Below, piece by piece: positions 22,559 through 22,757 of a DNA stretch of 22,757 nt. Where the stretch lies: IMG/VR virus record IMGVR_UViG_3300035701_000315, positions 1 to 22,757 of that record; one strand, given 5' to 3'. Every line of letters begins with the position of its first letter. The stretch's first letter is position 1. A model generated the notes under the pieces. The model had not been told where the DNA came from, searched no databases, and saw only the letters and a list, made by a program, of their open reading frames with translations. Made by a program: the position numbers and the translations under genes. Source of the DNA: a virus.

Positions 22559-22757
22559 TGGCCGAATTCGACAGACTGATCGGTCCCCACGAGGCCGTCG
22601 ACGACGGCGTGGCCCCGGCCCTCTCGGACCCGGGCCTCGACGCCGTTAGGTGCGCCGAGTGCGGGAGCCACACGTACTGCCTCCTCAAGGGGGTCGACGG
22701 GAGAATCCACCTCGTCTGTTCTCGCTGCTGCGGCGAGAAGGGCGCGTCGGTGGACGG
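22558..22757 (+). CDS. Zinc-ribbon hypothetical protein, 3' partial
   Basis: The gene runs off the end of the window after 66 codons. What is visible is an acidic start (MAEFDRLIGPHEAVDDG) followed by RCAECGSHTYC and VCSRCCGEKG, two CxxC knuckles that form a likely zinc ribbon. No family can be named from this part. The ATG overlaps the preceding stop. Confidence 0.6.
   Translation, partial: MAEFDRLIGPHEAVDDGVAPALSDPGLDAVRCAECGSHTYCLLKGVDGRIHLVCSRCCGEKGASVD

Noticed and set aside
500-22710. Many long minus-strand open frames, for example 16091-17824 and 4001-4945
   Set aside because: They are antisense shadows of clearly conserved + strand genes, rich in Arg, Pro, Gly and His, and expected from the high G+C third positions.

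Overview
This is a gene-dense, one-strand segment of what is most likely a double-stranded DNA virus (a tailed phage or tailed archaeal virus) or a provirus-like element. About thirty genes lie on the + strand, and almost all are coupled by ATGA, TGATG or short overlaps. I found no host housekeeping block, rRNA, tRNA, integrase or structural gene. The G+C content is visibly high, yet AGG (Arg) and ATA (Ile) codons are common. That is unusual for high-GC bacteria and more archaeal-like, so an archaeal host is possible but not proven. Strong Shine-Dalgarno sequences and some GTG starts are present.

Positions 1-9078 hold a DNA replication and recombination block. It contains a RuvC-like resolvase (5' truncated), an SNF2-type helicase, a Cas4/RecB-like nuclease with Fe-S cysteines, a small HNH protein, a Sak4-like RecA-fold ATPase, a COG2509-type FAD oxidoreductase, a DUF669-type ssDNA-binding protein, a primase-polymerase, a small membrane protein and a UvrD-like helicase.

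Positions 9089-17986 hold a nucleotide and modified-base block: a small HTH regulator, QueD, QueE, FolE, a three-domain fusion (PTPS-like, nucleoside-deoxyribosyltransferase-like, MazG/MazZ-like), a class II ribonucleotide reductase, a DpdA-like transglycosylase, a PurZ/PurA-like adenylosuccinate synthetase homologue and a UDG-family A DNA polymerase fusion. Read together, the genes offer two purine-replacement routes in one operon. FolE-QueD-QueE-DpdA would place a 7-deazaguanine in DNA. MazG/MazZ-like plus PurZ-like would supply 2-aminoadenine (Z) nucleotides. If both work, both purines of this genome could be modified; this is the main hypothesis from the window.

Positions 17979-22757 hold many small genes, several with paired cysteines suggesting zinc ribbons. 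They include an HTH protein, a DPPY-type methyltransferase, an Nmad1 (DUF1599)-like protein and a Topo VIA/Spo11-like protein resembling the 'Mini-A' family of mobile elements. The last gene runs off the window.

Non-coding DNA is scarce. Only two gaps deserve the name: 1922-2103 (promoter-like, with an imperfect direct repeat) and 21013-21067. All family assignments come from reading motifs by eye; no database search was possible.
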